A DNA stretch of 64,000 bases. Origin: Hyperoodon ampullatus. Lineage: Eukaryota > Chordata > Mammalia > Artiodactyla > Ziphiidae. Made by a program: the position numbers and the translations under genes. The notes beneath the pieces are model-generated. The model ran no database searches, was not told where the DNA came from, and saw only the letters and a program-made list of their open reading frames with translations. Location of the stretch: positions 32,224,800-32,288,799 of the forward strand of contig OX457071.1 of the NCBI GenBank assembly GCA_949752795.1, written 5' to 3'. This document shows positions 45,311 to 57,310 of this stretch, piece by piece (position 1 is the first letter of the stretch; every line of letters starts with the position of its first letter).

Positions 45311-45689
45311 TATGGGGAAAAAACTAGAGGAAGGAGATACATTACCAGCTGGTATTGGGTCTGCAAAATGCCAATAGGAAATCTTGATTAGACATAGGCT
45401 TTTTTCCTTGAGAAAAAATGCTTAAATATTTAAAATATCTTTTAAAACGAATATACCACAACCTAATTATTTTAAAATGAAAATCTTCCCTAATGTAACC
45501 CCTCACAATTAGAGATGTCTTCCTTTCAAGTCCTAGAGCAAATTATTTAATCACTGATCTAAAAAGCTTTTCAGTCTAATTCATTTTAGCCTTTTTTTTC
45601 CTTCTACATTCCATGTAGATTGTAAGCCTCTTGGTGCTGGAAAACCAGTCATCACTACACCTGTGGGGAACCATGTATGGGAGAGGAAG
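45311..45689. other. Unassigned AT-rich DNA
   Basis: Interrupts the L2 sequence on either side, so it may be an unrecognised insertion. No gene. Confidence 0.35.
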
Positions 45690-46005
45690 AGGGCAGAGGA
45701 AGTATAGGTGGGAAACTGGAGTTAATGCAGTGGTGCAGACAGGAGAAGATGGCCATTTGATGTAGGTGGTAGGAAACAGATTAGAAAGAAAGAGATGTCT
45801 AAAGATGCTTTGGAACCGAGATTCAGAATCCTTGAAGATTGATAGACTATGGTAGGAGGGACAGGCAGGGGTCTAGAAGTCTTTTACTCTGGCATGGGGA
45901 GTTGGGTAAAAAGCTGCCCTTTACTGATCCAGGGAGCCTGGAAATGGAGACATTTGGGGGAGAAAGTTGCTGTGGGCATGTTATGTTTAACATTACTTTA
46001 AGAAC
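45690..46005 (-). repeat. L2 fragment, antisense (continuation)
   Basis: Further reversed L2 ORF2 sequence: 'gtggtgcagacaggagaaga', 'gaacaggactgaat' at the right end, and a central part resembling the 'gtctaaagatgctttggaac' zone. Continues the fragment at 45000-45310. Confidence 0.45.
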
Positions 46006-46009
46006 AGGA

Positions 46010-46450
46010 CTGAATAACCAAAGCAACCCTGAGAAAAAAGAGCAAAGCTGGAGACATCATGCTTCTGAATCTCAAACTATGGTACAAAGCCATAATAACA
46101 AAAACACTGTGGTACTGGTGCAAAAATGGACACGTTGACCAGTGAGACATAATAGAGTGCCCAGAATTAAATTCTGGCATATACAGTCAACTAATATTTG
46201 ACAAGGGAGCCAAGAATATCCAATGGGAAAAGGATAGTCTCTTTAACAAATGGTGCTGGGAATTCAGAAACAAACATAAGTATATGATGGAGATGGATTC
46301 TAAATAGTAGGGGAAAGGAGAGAATGTTTATTAGATGATGTTGGGAAAGCTAGATTACTCTATAAAAAAAGTACTTATATTTTTATGTTCTAAAATATTA
46401 GAAATCAATTCCAGATGGATTAACCTGAAAGATAAATTCTAAACCTGGAC
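46010..46450 (+). repeat. Ancient L1M ORF2 fragment, plus strand
   Basis: Translates in places to degenerate ORF2 text (KEQSWRHHASESQTMVQSHN at 46033-46095). It continues with 'caactaatatttgacaaggg' and 'tctctttaacaaatggtgct', all in plus-strand L1 order. It resumes after a repeat-rich gap at about 47770. Confidence 0.75.
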
Positions 46451-46657
46451 AAGTGTAGAACTCTTGACGCAAAATGACTCCATCCAAATCTCTGCACTGA
46501 GAGACAATGAAACTCTAGCATAACTTCTACCAAAATAAAGCTGTGTCCCTAAGATGACTCCAGCGCCCTCTAAAATGCCTACATGAGAAAGCTCAGCATT
46601 GCCAGGAAAACTTACTGTTTGTTCCAGCCAAAACCTGGTGAGAGGCAGATAGGCCCC
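46451..46657. other. Unassigned, probably repeat-derived
   Basis: Lies between the two halves of an L1M and to the left of an LTR. Together with 47265-47765 it may form one older insertion. The outer ends show AGTG...CACT with 'ggaca' on each side. Confidence 0.3.
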
Positions 46658-47264
46658 TGTGATGGTTAATTTTATGTATCACCTCGAATGGGCCATAGTG
46701 TACCCAGATATTAGGTCAAACATTATTCTGTGTGTATGTGTGAGTGTGTTTTTGAATTAAATTAACATTTGAGTGGTAGACTTGAATAAAGCAGATTGCT
46801 CTCCCTAATGGAAGTAGGCCTCATCCAATCAGTTGAAAGCATGAATAAAACAAAAAGCCTGACCCTTTAAATAAGAGGAAACTCCTCCTGCCTGACTGGT
46901 TGAGCTACAGCATTGTTTCTTTCTAGGCTTCAGACTCATAACCTTCAGAAACATTGGCTTTTCTTGGGTCTCAAGCCTACCAGGTTTTGGACTGGAACTG
47001 TCTCCTGGTTCTCAGGCCTTCACGCTTGGACTGGAAATGTACCTTGTCTCTCCTGGGTCTCTTGCTTGTCTGCTGCAGATCTTAGGACTTCTGAAACTCT
47101 ATAATCATGTGAGCTACTTCTTTATAACAAATCTCTCTCTCTCTCCCCCTCCCTCTCTCTCTAAATATATCTATATCAACATCTATCTATCATCTATCTA
47201 TCTATCTATCTCCTATATGCACATCCTATCAATCCTGTTTCTTTGGAGAACCCTGACTAATACG
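46658..47264 (+). repeat. Solo LTR (ERVL/MaLR class)
   Basis: Begins TGTGATGGTTAATTTTATGT and ends 'gaaccctgactaatac'. Between them are 'aggtcaaacattattctgtg', 'gtaggcctcatccaatcagt', 'ctcctgcctgactggttgag' and a CT/CTAT microsatellite. The ends and order are those of a common mammalian LTR in plus orientation. Flanking 5 bp gcccc and gtccc agree at 4 of 5. Subfamily name uncertain. Confidence 0.75.
47133..47213. repeat. (TC)n and (CTAT)n microsatellites
   Basis: A tcTCtc run at 47133-47162 and CTAT units at 47183-47212, inside the LTR near its polyadenylation region, where this family normally has a short AT/CT-rich repeat. Confidence 0.9.
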
Positions 47265-47765
47265 GTCCCTGAATCAGCATTTAGAGCAGTGACTTTAGAA
47301 AGCTTTCAATTATAAATCCTTTCTCTGTCCTTTGAGATATAAAACTCCTATCCCAAACTGTTTCCTCAAGGCTTTGATAACCATCTCTTTAAAATACAAA
47401 CATTCAGGGAGAAAACTCTGACGCTCTCTCCCATTCCCTGTTGGAAGGTAAGGGCCTAACTTCCGTGGGCACCTTGCTTCAGTTTGTACCACTACCTCCT
47501 GTTGTAGAGATATGAGAGGTTTTTTTCTCCTCTGGATAATATGCCAGTTAACAAATCCAGGTGGCCTAGTCACATGGCCTAAGTTCCCGTCATGTTCCTC
47601 AGTGCCTTTCCCTTAGCACCCCTCAGCTTTTAAAAAGTCTAGAGACTTTTGTTTCAGTGAAATTGAGTTCAGTTTATGCTGAACCCTCTTCCTTATTACA
47701 AAACTATTACTGACTTTAGTCCATATCTCTTTCACTAGTGTCCGGCTTTGTTCCCACTGGACAGG
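47265..47765. other. Unassigned, probably repeat-derived
   Basis: Continues between the LTR and the right half of the L1M. No coding sequence. See 46451-46657 for a possible partner. Confidence 0.3.
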
Positions 47766-47769
47766 CTAA

Positions 47770-48640
47770 TGGAAGAAAATAAAGAAAAATGTTTTAGTGA
47801 CTTTAGGTGGGGGTGGGAAGAGTACTTCTTAAACAATAACTCAAAATCATAAACCATGAGGAAAAGTAATAGATTGGCTACATAAAAATAAAATCTTCTG
47901 CTCAATGAATAACAACATAAATATGGTCAACATGTGGATAAATGACTAGGAGAAGATATTTGCAAGATCTAACCTAGTATTTCAAATATACAAGCAAAGC
48001 CTGTAAATCCATAAGAAATGGAGAGGTTATCCTATAGAAAAATAAGCAAAGGATATGAATAAGGACTCCATGGAGATGGCAGAGAAGTATGAAAGCAGAA
48101 ATCAAGTTCACTCACTAGTGGTCAGAAAAATGTGGAATAAAACTACAATGCAAAATCTCTTTACACTTAGAGTGGAAAAAATGAGAAATGGTTGGGTAAT
48201 GGCAAGGTCAATGAGGATGTGAGAAAATAGTAAAATCATTCTAGAAAGCAATCTAGCCGTATTAGTGCAATTAGTTACAGTGTCTTCTTGTACAGGAATC
48301 GTACTTCCAGGAAGCTCTTATTTACAGTTTCACAGGAGAACATGAACAAGTGGCTGAATTGGTAGTAACAGGACGATGAAAGTTATTTAGGTGACTCTCT
48401 CTAGGAGAGTGGATGCATGGAATATTATGCAGCAGTCAGAGACAATGAATTAAATGTACACACAGAAACACGAGTAGATTTTATCAACATTATATTTATG
48501 ATATACTAAGATCTCTAGTATAATATCATTTATGAAAATCAAGAATGATACATGCATAAAACAATTCAATATTTCTTTTCAAGACTACTTACATACAGAG
48601 TAGGCACTGTGTTTGCATGTGTTGGATAATCAGAGAAAGA
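47770..48640 (+). repeat. Ancient L1M ORF2/3' fragment, plus strand
   Basis: Second half of the L1M begun at 46010: 'attggctacataaaaataaa', 'ggagaagatatttgcaagat', 'aataagcaaaggatatgaat', 'tgcatggaatattatgcagc' and 'agtataatatcatttatgaa' in order. Inactive. Confidence 0.75.
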
Positions 48641-48929
48641 AGGAGAATAGGATGAAGAAATTAAATGAGACAAGAGAGGGATCTTCTAAGGTCTTAGGGG
48701 ATCATGATCTGAGGAGAATGATGAATTCAACACCCATTGAAATCTAATTTAAAAAGTAGAGAAGTCTAAGTTCATATATCTTTGATGGACTTTTTCTTAT
48801 AGCTTTATGTTGTTTTATGTTTGCGTAGTTCTGTATTTTGTAGATATGAGAAAATTTTAGCCTGAGAACTAGTGATTTCATACTCATGATATATCTAATT
48901 ATTTTCATAAAACTGGAAAAGGTCTCTAG

Positions 48930-49130
48930 TATAATAATGGATAATATTTATTTTTTACAATGAACCGACACTCTCAGTAATTTACACCCATTACTCCATT
49001 TTATTCTCAAGTCAGCCTTATAAGGTAAATTCTACCATTTTTACAGATAAGCAGACTGAGGCATAGCAAGATTAAGTAGCTTGCTCAAGATTAGCTAGTA
49101 AATGACGAAGACAATAGTAGATGAAGTTAT
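48930..49130 (-). repeat. MIR SINE, antisense
   Basis: Reversed MIR with 'cccattactccattttattc', 'atttttacagataagcagac', 'gcatagcaagattaagtagc' and 'gctagtaaatga' in order. Confidence 0.8.
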
Positions 49131-49494
49131 AGAATCTTTGCTTTCTAAATTCAAAGATGATGCAATTAAGCTGTACAAGACAGATACCCGGCCACCACAA
49201 CTATTCAGATTCTACATGAAATAATAGTTAAATAATACAAAGACCAGGCAGACTGTACTCCAGTTCACTCCATAGGTATTATTTTCTTCAAAAAGGTAAA
49301 AGTCTGATGAATTCTGTCTTTAAGCAGTGAACTTTATTCAAGTTTCCAGATTACTCTCATATCAGCTTGTTAACTATTTCTTCAACAACCATCTCTCCTC
49401 AACAATTTGTAGGGTTAGCTTTCTTTGTTACTTAAGTAAAAGAAAATTTTTAGGCATAGTTGTTCCACTTACTGATTACTTTTACTACTTTTAT
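49131..49494. other. Unassigned DNA
   Basis: Nothing recognised. Confidence 0.4.
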
Positions 49495-49511
49495 CTCTAC
49501 TTCATTTCTTT

Positions 49512-49715
49512 TTTTTTTTTTTTTGCGGTACACGGGCCTCTCACTGTTGTGGCCTCTCCTGTTGCGGAGCACAGGCTCTGGACGTGCAGGCCCAGCGGCC
49601 ATGGCTCACGGGTCCAGCCGCTCCGTGGCATGTGGGATCCTCCCGGACCGGGACACGAACCCGTGTTCCCTGCATCGGCAGGCGGACTCTCAACCACTGT
49701 GCCACCAGGGAAGCC
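49512..49715 (-). mobile_element. CHR SINE
   Basis: Minus-strand CHR SINE, head at 49660-49715 and poly-T from about 49509. Exact duplications of 15-17 bp (ctctacttcatttcttt) at 49495-49511 and 49716-49732. The perfect duplications mark it as one of the younger insertions here. Confidence 0.96.
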
Positions 49716-49732
49716 CTCTACTTCATTTCTTT

Positions 49733-50094
49733 GAGAAAACATTTAAGATCAAATTAAAGCTGTTTGCAGCACCCATCCATCTGTCATTATTTGAACACAT
49801 TGATGAATACTTTTCAGGTGAAGAGATAAGGCTGATTTCTTATGGAATGATGAGATGTAGAGAAACTGAAATTATGGCATGATTTTGTTGGAGCTGATGA
49901 AACAAGACATTAAGCTCATTTCTTAAAATATCCTTCTCCCTACCCCCCTCAGAAATTAGAAAGAAAAGGAAAATTAGGTCAATTTTTTAAAGGTTAGAAT
50001 CCAATATAATGAAACAAAAGAGAGCTAGATAAATAAACTATATTAATTCAAGAGAGCCACGGAATAATGACAACAATAACAATGGCAATAATGG
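49733..50094. other. Unassigned DNA
   Basis: Nothing recognised. Confidence 0.4.
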
Positions 50095-50200
50095 TGACAA
50101 TGACAGCAGCTAACCCCTATATGGCACTGTGTTAAAAGTCTAACATAAATTACCTTTTCCATTATCAGAACAACTCTATGACTCAGCAAGGGAGGTGCGG
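50095..50200 (-). repeat. MIR fragment, antisense
   Basis: 'gcagctaacccctatatggc', 'actgtgttaaaagtctaaca' and 'aattaccttttccattatca' are reversed MIR in the right order, decayed. Confidence 0.55.
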
Positions 50201-53164
50201 CTTTTGAATCAGGCATTCACTTGAACTTCATTTGCTGGATGGGAAAGGGAAACACATCTCACTTAGCTGGAATCTGGGAAGATTGGGATGAGGGCAGAAG
50301 CTGGAGTATCAAAGGAAACAATGCAGGTCCAACTGAAAGAATACACACTCACCAAGATCCTCCTGGGCTGGAGACCAGAGTTCTCTTCCTTGTTCACACG
50401 AAGGTCTTGGCCCTTCCTGTGCCTTGCTTTCTTCACCCAGTCCTCAACAGAAAACTGCCATTGGTTAGACATTGGGGTCTGATGGAAAGGATGGAGCTTG
50501 TAACACGGAAATGTGGCAAAAGAATTGTTTTGTTACATGAGTTGTAGTTTAAGTGGTAGTGACAAGATCTATGTTTGAGGAAAACATGAAAAGCCAAGTT
50601 AGCTTTCTTGCAATTGTCACTGTGGGCAGAGAGATAAAACTTCATTTGGAGTGGGAGATGAAAGTCTATTCTGTACATATTAAGAAGAAAGATGAAAATT
50701 ACTGTCTTGGTTATTTAGAGAAAGTGAAGCAGTAGCTGTTACTCTAAGAGATACGGATTTGTACCTCACCTGTCTAGGAGTGACACCATGATTTGAAAAC
50801 AAGAACACACGAAAATATTACCGATTCTTAATGTCAAAAGTCGTCCACAAGGCAGGATGTGTGAATTGAGAATGTGGGACATTTGGGGCCTTCAGGGAAA
50901 GAGTAAATTGCTTTTGATGCAGTCTGCCTCTCTCCCTAGGGGAAATTCTACCACATATTTGATTTTTAGCTGCAATGTGTTACTACATATTTATGCCCTT
51001 GAATATGTATTTATTACAATTTTATGCAGCCCATTTTCATGACGTGAATTATTTGTCTCTCTTAAGGGATATCTATGTTTTTTCCCAAGATCACATCAAA
51101 TGAAAAAAATATGGAAAATAACTCCATTTGAAGCAAAAGCAATCCTGTTCTCCCACAAATCAAACACAAACAATTAAACACGACCAGGAAAAAAAAAATG
51201 AAGAAGTTTGTACCTGTGATTTGGGATTAATTTCTTTACAAATTTTTGGGTGTTCATTTCTGGTCATGGTTACAAGCTCCTTTTCACAAATGTCTCCTTT
51301 ATATGATGAAATAAATTCAAGCTTAAAAATACTTTATAGATATAAGAATGTAAATATTGGTAATTTTGAACACTGCTGAGAGACATCTGACATAGTATTA
51401 ATAAGGTTTGCATTATAAGTGACTTCTCTCAGTCCCCACGATTTGGTTCAATCATCACCTCTGACTCATCATTTCTGCTTCCACCTCTATTGTAGCAAGA
51501 CTAAAATGAGAAAGCTTTTTTGAACCATCCTGGAGGAAAGATAACTTCAAAATTTGGAGAAGTTATTGCATCCTGTCCAGAGTCCACCATTTCCTTAGAT
51601 GGGCAGTGAGGTCCAGCCCCACAGACCCAACAGTGATGGCTACAGTAATGAAGAAGAGAAATGGTAGTTATAGTGACTGTACTGTCCTAATCTGTTTCTT
51701 CATTTTCATGGCTGTCATATCTACAATCAAAACTCAGCATGTTTGCCAGGCACTTAGTCTTTAGCCTAAAGTGGCCAGAAAAAAGTTTAGGCCAACTATT
51801 GCAAAGCCAAAGGTTTCAGATACTTGTGTTCATATGTCTCAGAGCCAACAGCAACTGCAGTGAAGAGGGCTTCAGATGTTTGCCTCCAGAGGTAGCAAGA
51901 GAGGGCCATTTCATTCCTAATAATTTGGGCCAGCGATCTGTTCAATTGCTACAATTCTTGCTGTCCTTCAGGGGCTTTTGCCTGCAAACTAGAAGGCTTG
52001 AAAACCAGCAGTGCTGTTTGGTACCTGCACGGTACTACTATAAGCACAGAGAACACAAAGGGCACTAGATGGAGAGCATCACACCAGGCAGAATGTACAT
52101 TTCAGAGCCTTAGGGCCCATCATCGCAGAAACGTGCGATGACTCTGAGTGGTAGAATGGTTAATCCATTAGGTGCTGGTACTCCAACACTGGAAGCAGCC
52201 TTTCCTTGGCATTACTTTCTCAGGAACTTCAAGCAACAAGGGCCTCCCATAGCATCAGCAGGAGCCGGGTGTCAGGCAGCTCCTCCAATACTTTGCCTCT
52301 GCTGTAGATCCCCACCTACTCCTGGGGAAAAGAAGTGAGTCTGGGATTTTCTGGTCTGGGTAATTTCTTCTCAGGAGCTCTTAGTCTGTGCCATGTAGAC
52401 AGTTGTGGGGCGGACTGTTCACCAGTAATTTAGGCCTTGCATTTTCCCTTACTTAGACCCAGCTTATATTTCTGTTCTGCAGCTACTATCTGCCTCATTT
52501 TCTACATCGAGAAAGAACCCACCCTGCCCTTCTCATATTGGTTACTCTTTTTATAGTAATTAGATGAACAATTATTAGACTGTAAATATAACCACAGGCC
52601 ACAGGTCTTGCAAGCCACAAAGCTTTCACAAAGGTGTCCTTGATTAAAACATTGGTTGATATTGGGGTCCAGATCAGCTGTATGCCCAAGCCTGAGATTG
52701 GAACCTATATGTGGGTTGGACTTGAGAACTTGCCCTAGTCCAGAGCCCTCTGACTCCTGGTATCTTGAAGGGTGTAGAGACCCTGAGGTGTCCAGGACCC
52801 CAGGCTCTCAGTGAGTCCAATGTCCACTGCTGCTCTAATGATTTATGCAGCCTCTCATGTCAGACTGTCACTGCCCACCTTACCCACTCCAGTGCTGTCC
52901 CCCACTTAGGATTTCTAAACTTTCCCATTCCAGGCAATTCACGCTTTCAGATGTACACTTACTCTTCTTTCCATTAGCTCCAGTTCATCAGAAGCTAGCC
53001 CAAGAGGATCTGGTCGTGTTAATGGGCATTCCACCTCAAGAAACCACACTCCAAATGTTCTCATTTAGTCACAAAAGTGCTCCCATGGTCCACAGACATC
53101 ATGTTGAGCAATGTTGCAATAGACTAGAAGTTGTATGGATCAATGGTCAAGAACTGCGAAGGGT
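50201..53164. other. Unassigned, possibly in part retrovirus-derived
   Basis: 3 kb with several medium-length plus-strand frames (50221-50547, 51739-52068, 52845-53168) but no motif of any known protein. Moderately GC-rich, unlike typical desert DNA here. It leads directly into an LTR-like block, so a decayed ERVL internal region is one possibility. I could not find a protease, polymerase or envelope motif. Confidence 0.25.
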
Positions 53165-53560
53165 CTGAGAAGTTACCTGACCTGCAAGCTAACAAATTAG
53201 TCCCTACCATAGTTTCATGGATGTTGGCAGAAGACACAAAACTCATTGGTCAGAGACCAAGGACAATATTACAGTAAATAGAATAAATATCTGCCCTGGT
53301 TACCTGAGCTCTAATTCCCAAAGGGTGACATGAAGAGTATCAGATGACACATTGCAGAGGGACATCAAACATGCTTGTCCTTTGCTACAGAGAGAAAAAA
53401 CACTCTCTATCTTCTAAGAAGTTAACCAAACCTGTTCTTTGCTCTGGAGGGAGATACTGCCTCTGTCTTCTAAGATTGTTCACTATATAAGCATCCTAGA
53501 AAAGACAGCTTGGAACAAAGGACAGTTATGACCTTGTACATGAGATGTGCAGAAATGTGT
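53165..53560. repeat. Probable ancient LTR with internal tandem repeat
   Basis: 'tagtccctaccatagtttca' and 'cagaagacacaaaactcatt' are familiar from an old LTR family, followed by two tandem 57-bp units (anchor tttgct at 53381 and 53438) and a TATA-like 'cactatataagcatc' at 53482-53496. Family not named. Confidence 0.45.
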
Positions 53561-53602
53561 GAGATCCATGGAGAATTGTCTGTCAACAAAACTTACTAAT
53601 CA

Positions 53603-53640
53603 CTAAAAAAAAAAAAAAAGAGAGAGAGAGAGAGAGAGAT
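53603..53640. repeat. Poly-A/(GA)n simple repeat
   Basis: Fifteen or so A residues followed by about ten GA units. Confidence 0.9.
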
Positions 53641-53689
53641 AAAGACGAAAAGACAATTTCTGAAGAAATATAACATAAAAAGTCAAAGT

Positions 53690-53995
53690 AGTAAAAAACA
53701 TGATAGTGTACAAAGTTGCAATTCTGTAGGATAAGTCTAGAGGTCTAATATACAGCATGACTACAGATAATAATACTATATTGAGCACTGGAAATTCACC
53801 AAGAATGTAAATTTCAGGTGTTCTCACCACACACACATACACACACACAAATGGTAACTATGTAAGGAGATGTATATGTTAATTAGCTTGACTGCTGTAA
53901 TCATTTCACTACATATATGTATATCAAATCATCATGTTGTACACCTTAAATGTAATTTTTATTTAAAAATTTAAAAATATATAAAAAAGTAAAAA
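53690..53995 (+). repeat. L1M 3' end, plus strand
   Basis: 'ctgtaggataagtctagagg', 'ttcaggtgttctcaccacac', 'ggtaactatgtaaggagatg', 'tatatcaaatcatcatgttg' and 'tacaccttaaatgtaatttt' are the order of an L1MA/MB-type 3'UTR, followed by an A-rich tail. Confidence 0.8.
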
Positions 53996-53999
53996 TTTA

Positions 54000-56240
54000 A
54001 AAGTGATAAATGTAAAGGTTAAAATTTTACTAAGTTAAAAGGATATCAAATGTTGCAGAATAAACAGAATAAATACAATATGTGATAATTTCAAGAGACA
54101 CTTCTAAAATCCAGTGATGTGGAATATTTGAAAAGAGTTACCAAAAAAAAAATGTGTTAGGCAAATATAAAATGAAGAAAGAGGTACAAAATTGGAACAC
54201 CGGAAACAATTCTAATGAAAATCATGTTTTGTATTGATACGAGTTAAAACTCTATCAAGAATATAGGAACAGTCACAAGCATTGTTAACCTCATGACATA
54301 GCTTTGAAATATAAGTCAAAACTGCTAGAAACTTAAGAAGAATTTCATAAATTCAAAATCACTGTGAGAGATTTTAGCACTCATCTCATAATTTACAGGC
54401 CAAGAAAATGAAAAAGGGAATGATATAAAATATTTGAATAGTTTAATTAGCATACATATAGAAATATTTTTCTCAAAAATGGGTAATATACGTCTTTTCA
54501 AATATGATGAGACAGTCACAAAAACTCTTCACATATTCTACATCAAAAAGACAAATCTAAATAAATTATGCACTTATGAATCATAAAATTCACATTTTTG
54601 TGACCACAGTGTAATGAAAATATATATTAATAATGAAGTAATAAAACTTCCCCATCCAATCACTTAAAAATAATCTTCCAAAAGAACTCTTGAGATCAAG
54701 AAGTAGTAAAGATATCAATTTTAAAAAAAGAGTGATCTTTATTAAAACCCATGGGATGCAGCCAAAGCAGTATTCAAGAGGAAATTTGTAATCTTAAAAT
54801 GCTATTTCCTAGATTAAAATAGACTGAAAATTTATGACTGAGACTTTCAGTTCAACAAATAAAAATAAAAAAGTAGAAAGAAACATGTAATATAGGTAAA
54901 AACAGAATTTTATAAGATAAGAAAAAATAAACATAGACGACAAATAAAACTAAAAAGTTGTTCAGCAAAAAGACATACAAATTGGTCTAACCTTTGACAA
55001 GACTTTCTGGAACAAAAATAATAGTATTATAAATAAGAAAAAGACATAGTCGTACTTGGAACTATATTCCAATAGATTTGAAAATCTAGATGAAATGAAG
55101 GATTTCCTAGAAATATATAGATTAAGAAGAGTAAAAAAAGAAAAGAACTATATAGACCAATAATCATGGGGGAAATTGATGAGGGAAATAACTTCTAACA
55201 AAAGTTCAATGCTCAGATAATTTTACAGACAAGCTGTGCCAAATCTTCTTCCAATATCTCTACTCTTTCTAAACTAGATACAAATTGGAGCCTCCCAAAA
55301 TCAACTGAGGGCATGCATTGCCCTGATATCAAATCCAGACATAGTTTGAGAGAAATAGTGGAAATCAAACAGCAATCTAAACTATAAAAAATCAATGGAA
55401 AATTCCTATATAAAGTATTAACAAATGGAAGCCACTCTCATATTAAAAGACTAATACATTATCAACAAGTAGAGATTTAGTATTCAAATGTTTAAATATT
55501 GATATATTTATTAATGTTTTATTTATTAATATTTATATTATTAATAATGTTTCATTTATTAAGGATATATTCATTAATATATTATTAATATTAATTTATT
55601 ACTAACATTTTAAGAAACAAACAAAAAATAAGCATCCTAATAGTTACCAAAAAACTTGACAAAATTTATCATCCTTTTAAATTAAACTAATAAGAACCTC
55701 CAGGAATCTTTCCAGAAATGGAAGGAAATTTCTTAAACCTGATACACGTTTATTTATTACACACTCAGATCGAATGTCTTAATAGTGAAATAATAAAAAT
55801 ATTCTCATAAACAAGACAAGGCTGACATCTCCTACCACTGTTATTTAGTATTGCACTATTTAATATTGTATTCTAGTAAGTGCAATAAAATGAAAAAGAA
55901 ATAATAGAAATATACAATACTAGAAAAAAATTATTGTTTGCGGATATTAAAATTTACTATGTAGAGAATCAACTAAAAACTATTAAAACCAATACTAAAA
56001 TTCAGTAAGGTTGTCAGATAGTTTAAAATAATTAATTTCTTTATTTTCCAGTAATAGTCAATAAGAAAATCAGATGGTGGTAATCAATTTCTACATTAAG
56101 ATAAGCCAATCTGTAAATAACCTACAAATAAATGTAATAACAATGTGAAAACTCTCTATAGAGATTACTTTAAAGAAATTATTGTATGAAAAATCTTAAT
56201 GGTTGGAATATAATCATTGGACTTAATAAGAATGCCTCTT
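54000..56240 (+). repeat. Ancient L1M/HAL1 ORF2 relic, plus strand
   Basis: A/T-rich block of 2.2 kb that still reads as ORF2 in patches. One patch gives WDAAKAVFKRKFVILKCYFL near 54740-54805, the endonuclease-RT linker zone; another gives NLDEMKDFLE near 55085-55115. The RT-finger zone ('ctatgtagagaatcaactaa') is near 55960. Frames are broken many times, so it is inactive. It includes an AT-only stretch at 55485-55615. Confidence 0.75.
55485..55615. repeat. AT-rich low-complexity tract
   Basis: Repeated TATTAAT, TTTATT and ATTAATAT words with many small palindromes. Confidence 0.85.
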
Positions 56241-56379
56241 ACCCTAAATAAGTGAATGCTTTTCCAGTGTCAATTCCAGCATAATCCTTCTGGCATTTGA
56301 CAATCTGATCTTAAAATTTGCTTAGAAGAGAAAGGTACAAGGAAAACCAAATCTGAGGCAAAGAAAAGTAACTTAATTT

Positions 56380-56711
56380 TTACTGAGGTATTATTTATAT
56401 AGAGTGAAATTCAGAGATTCTACATGTATGGTTTGATGAGTTTTGAAAAAAGGATATACACATATAGCCCACACCCAAGTCAACATATTGAAATCTACAG
56501 CACCCCAAAAAGCTTCCTCTGGACATTTTGCATACATCCCTCAGGCCCTCCTGAAGAACCAGTACTGTGATATCCATCATCATAGATTAGGTTTGCCTGT
56601 TGTACAATCTCATTAAAATGGAGTCATACAGTATCTGCTCTTTTGCATCTGGCTTTATTTGTTCAACATAATGAGATTTAAGATTCACCCTTTTCGGTGC
56701 ACAAATCAATT
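56380..56711 (-). repeat. L1M 3'UTR, minus strand (left part)
   Basis: Reversed L1M end: 'tactgaggtattatttatat', 'attaaaatggagtcatacag', 'gcatctggctttatttgttc'. Interrupted by a DNA transposon at 56712 and resumed at 57190. Confidence 0.75.
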
Positions 56712-57187
56712 CAGATCTTCCTCAGCTTATGATGAGGTTATGCCTTGAAAAACCCATGGTAAGTTGAAAATATCGTAAGTTGAAAATGCACTTAATATCC
56801 CTAACCTACCAAACATCATAGCCTAGCCTAGCTTACCTTAAATGTACTCAGAACTCTTATATTCACCTACAGTTGAGTAAAATTATCAAACATAAAGCCT
56901 AATTTATAATAAAATGTTGGCTATCTCATGTAATTTATTGAATACTGCACTGAAAGTGAAAAACAGAATGGCTGCATGGGTACAGAATGGCTGTAGTGTA
57001 TTGGTTGCTTATCCTCAGGATCACCTGACTGACCTGGGCTGCAGCTCTCTGCCCTGCCTGGCAACACAAAAGAGTATCAGAAAAGATCAAAATTCAACGT
57101 ACAATTTCTACTGACTTCATAGCATTTTTGTACCATTGTAAAGCTGAAAAATCTTAAGTCAAACCATTGTAAGTTGGGGGTGGTCTG
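56712..57187. mobile_element. Tigger-like (mariner-type) non-autonomous DNA transposon
   Basis: 476 bp with imperfect terminal inverted repeats: CAGATCTTCCTCAGCTTATG on the left, CAGACCACCCCCAACTTACA when the right end is read in reverse. Sub-terminal inverted segments repeat 'gtaagttgaaaat'. A TA follows the right end (57188-57189), and removing the element restores a continuous L1M, as expected of a TA-targeting mariner/Tigger. No transposase. Confidence 0.75.
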
Positions 57188-57189
57188 TA

Positions 57190-57310
57190 CTTTGTTCCTT
57201 TTTATTGCTGAGTAATATTCCATTGTGTGAATAGCCACAGTTTCTCTACTCTTCTGTTAAGAGAAATTTAGATTGTTCCAGGTTTTGGTTGTTTTCTGTA
57301 GTCTCTCTAA
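57190..57310 (-). repeat. L1M, minus strand (right part)
   Basis: 'ctttttattgctgagtaata' and 'ttccattgtgtgaatagcca' continue the L1M of 56380-56711 directly after the Tigger-like element. Confidence 0.7.

Noticed and set aside
49327..49882. 135- and 140-residue plus-strand frames
   Set aside because: Mostly antisense CHR SINE, with the same peptide as at 11693, 36345 and 42209.
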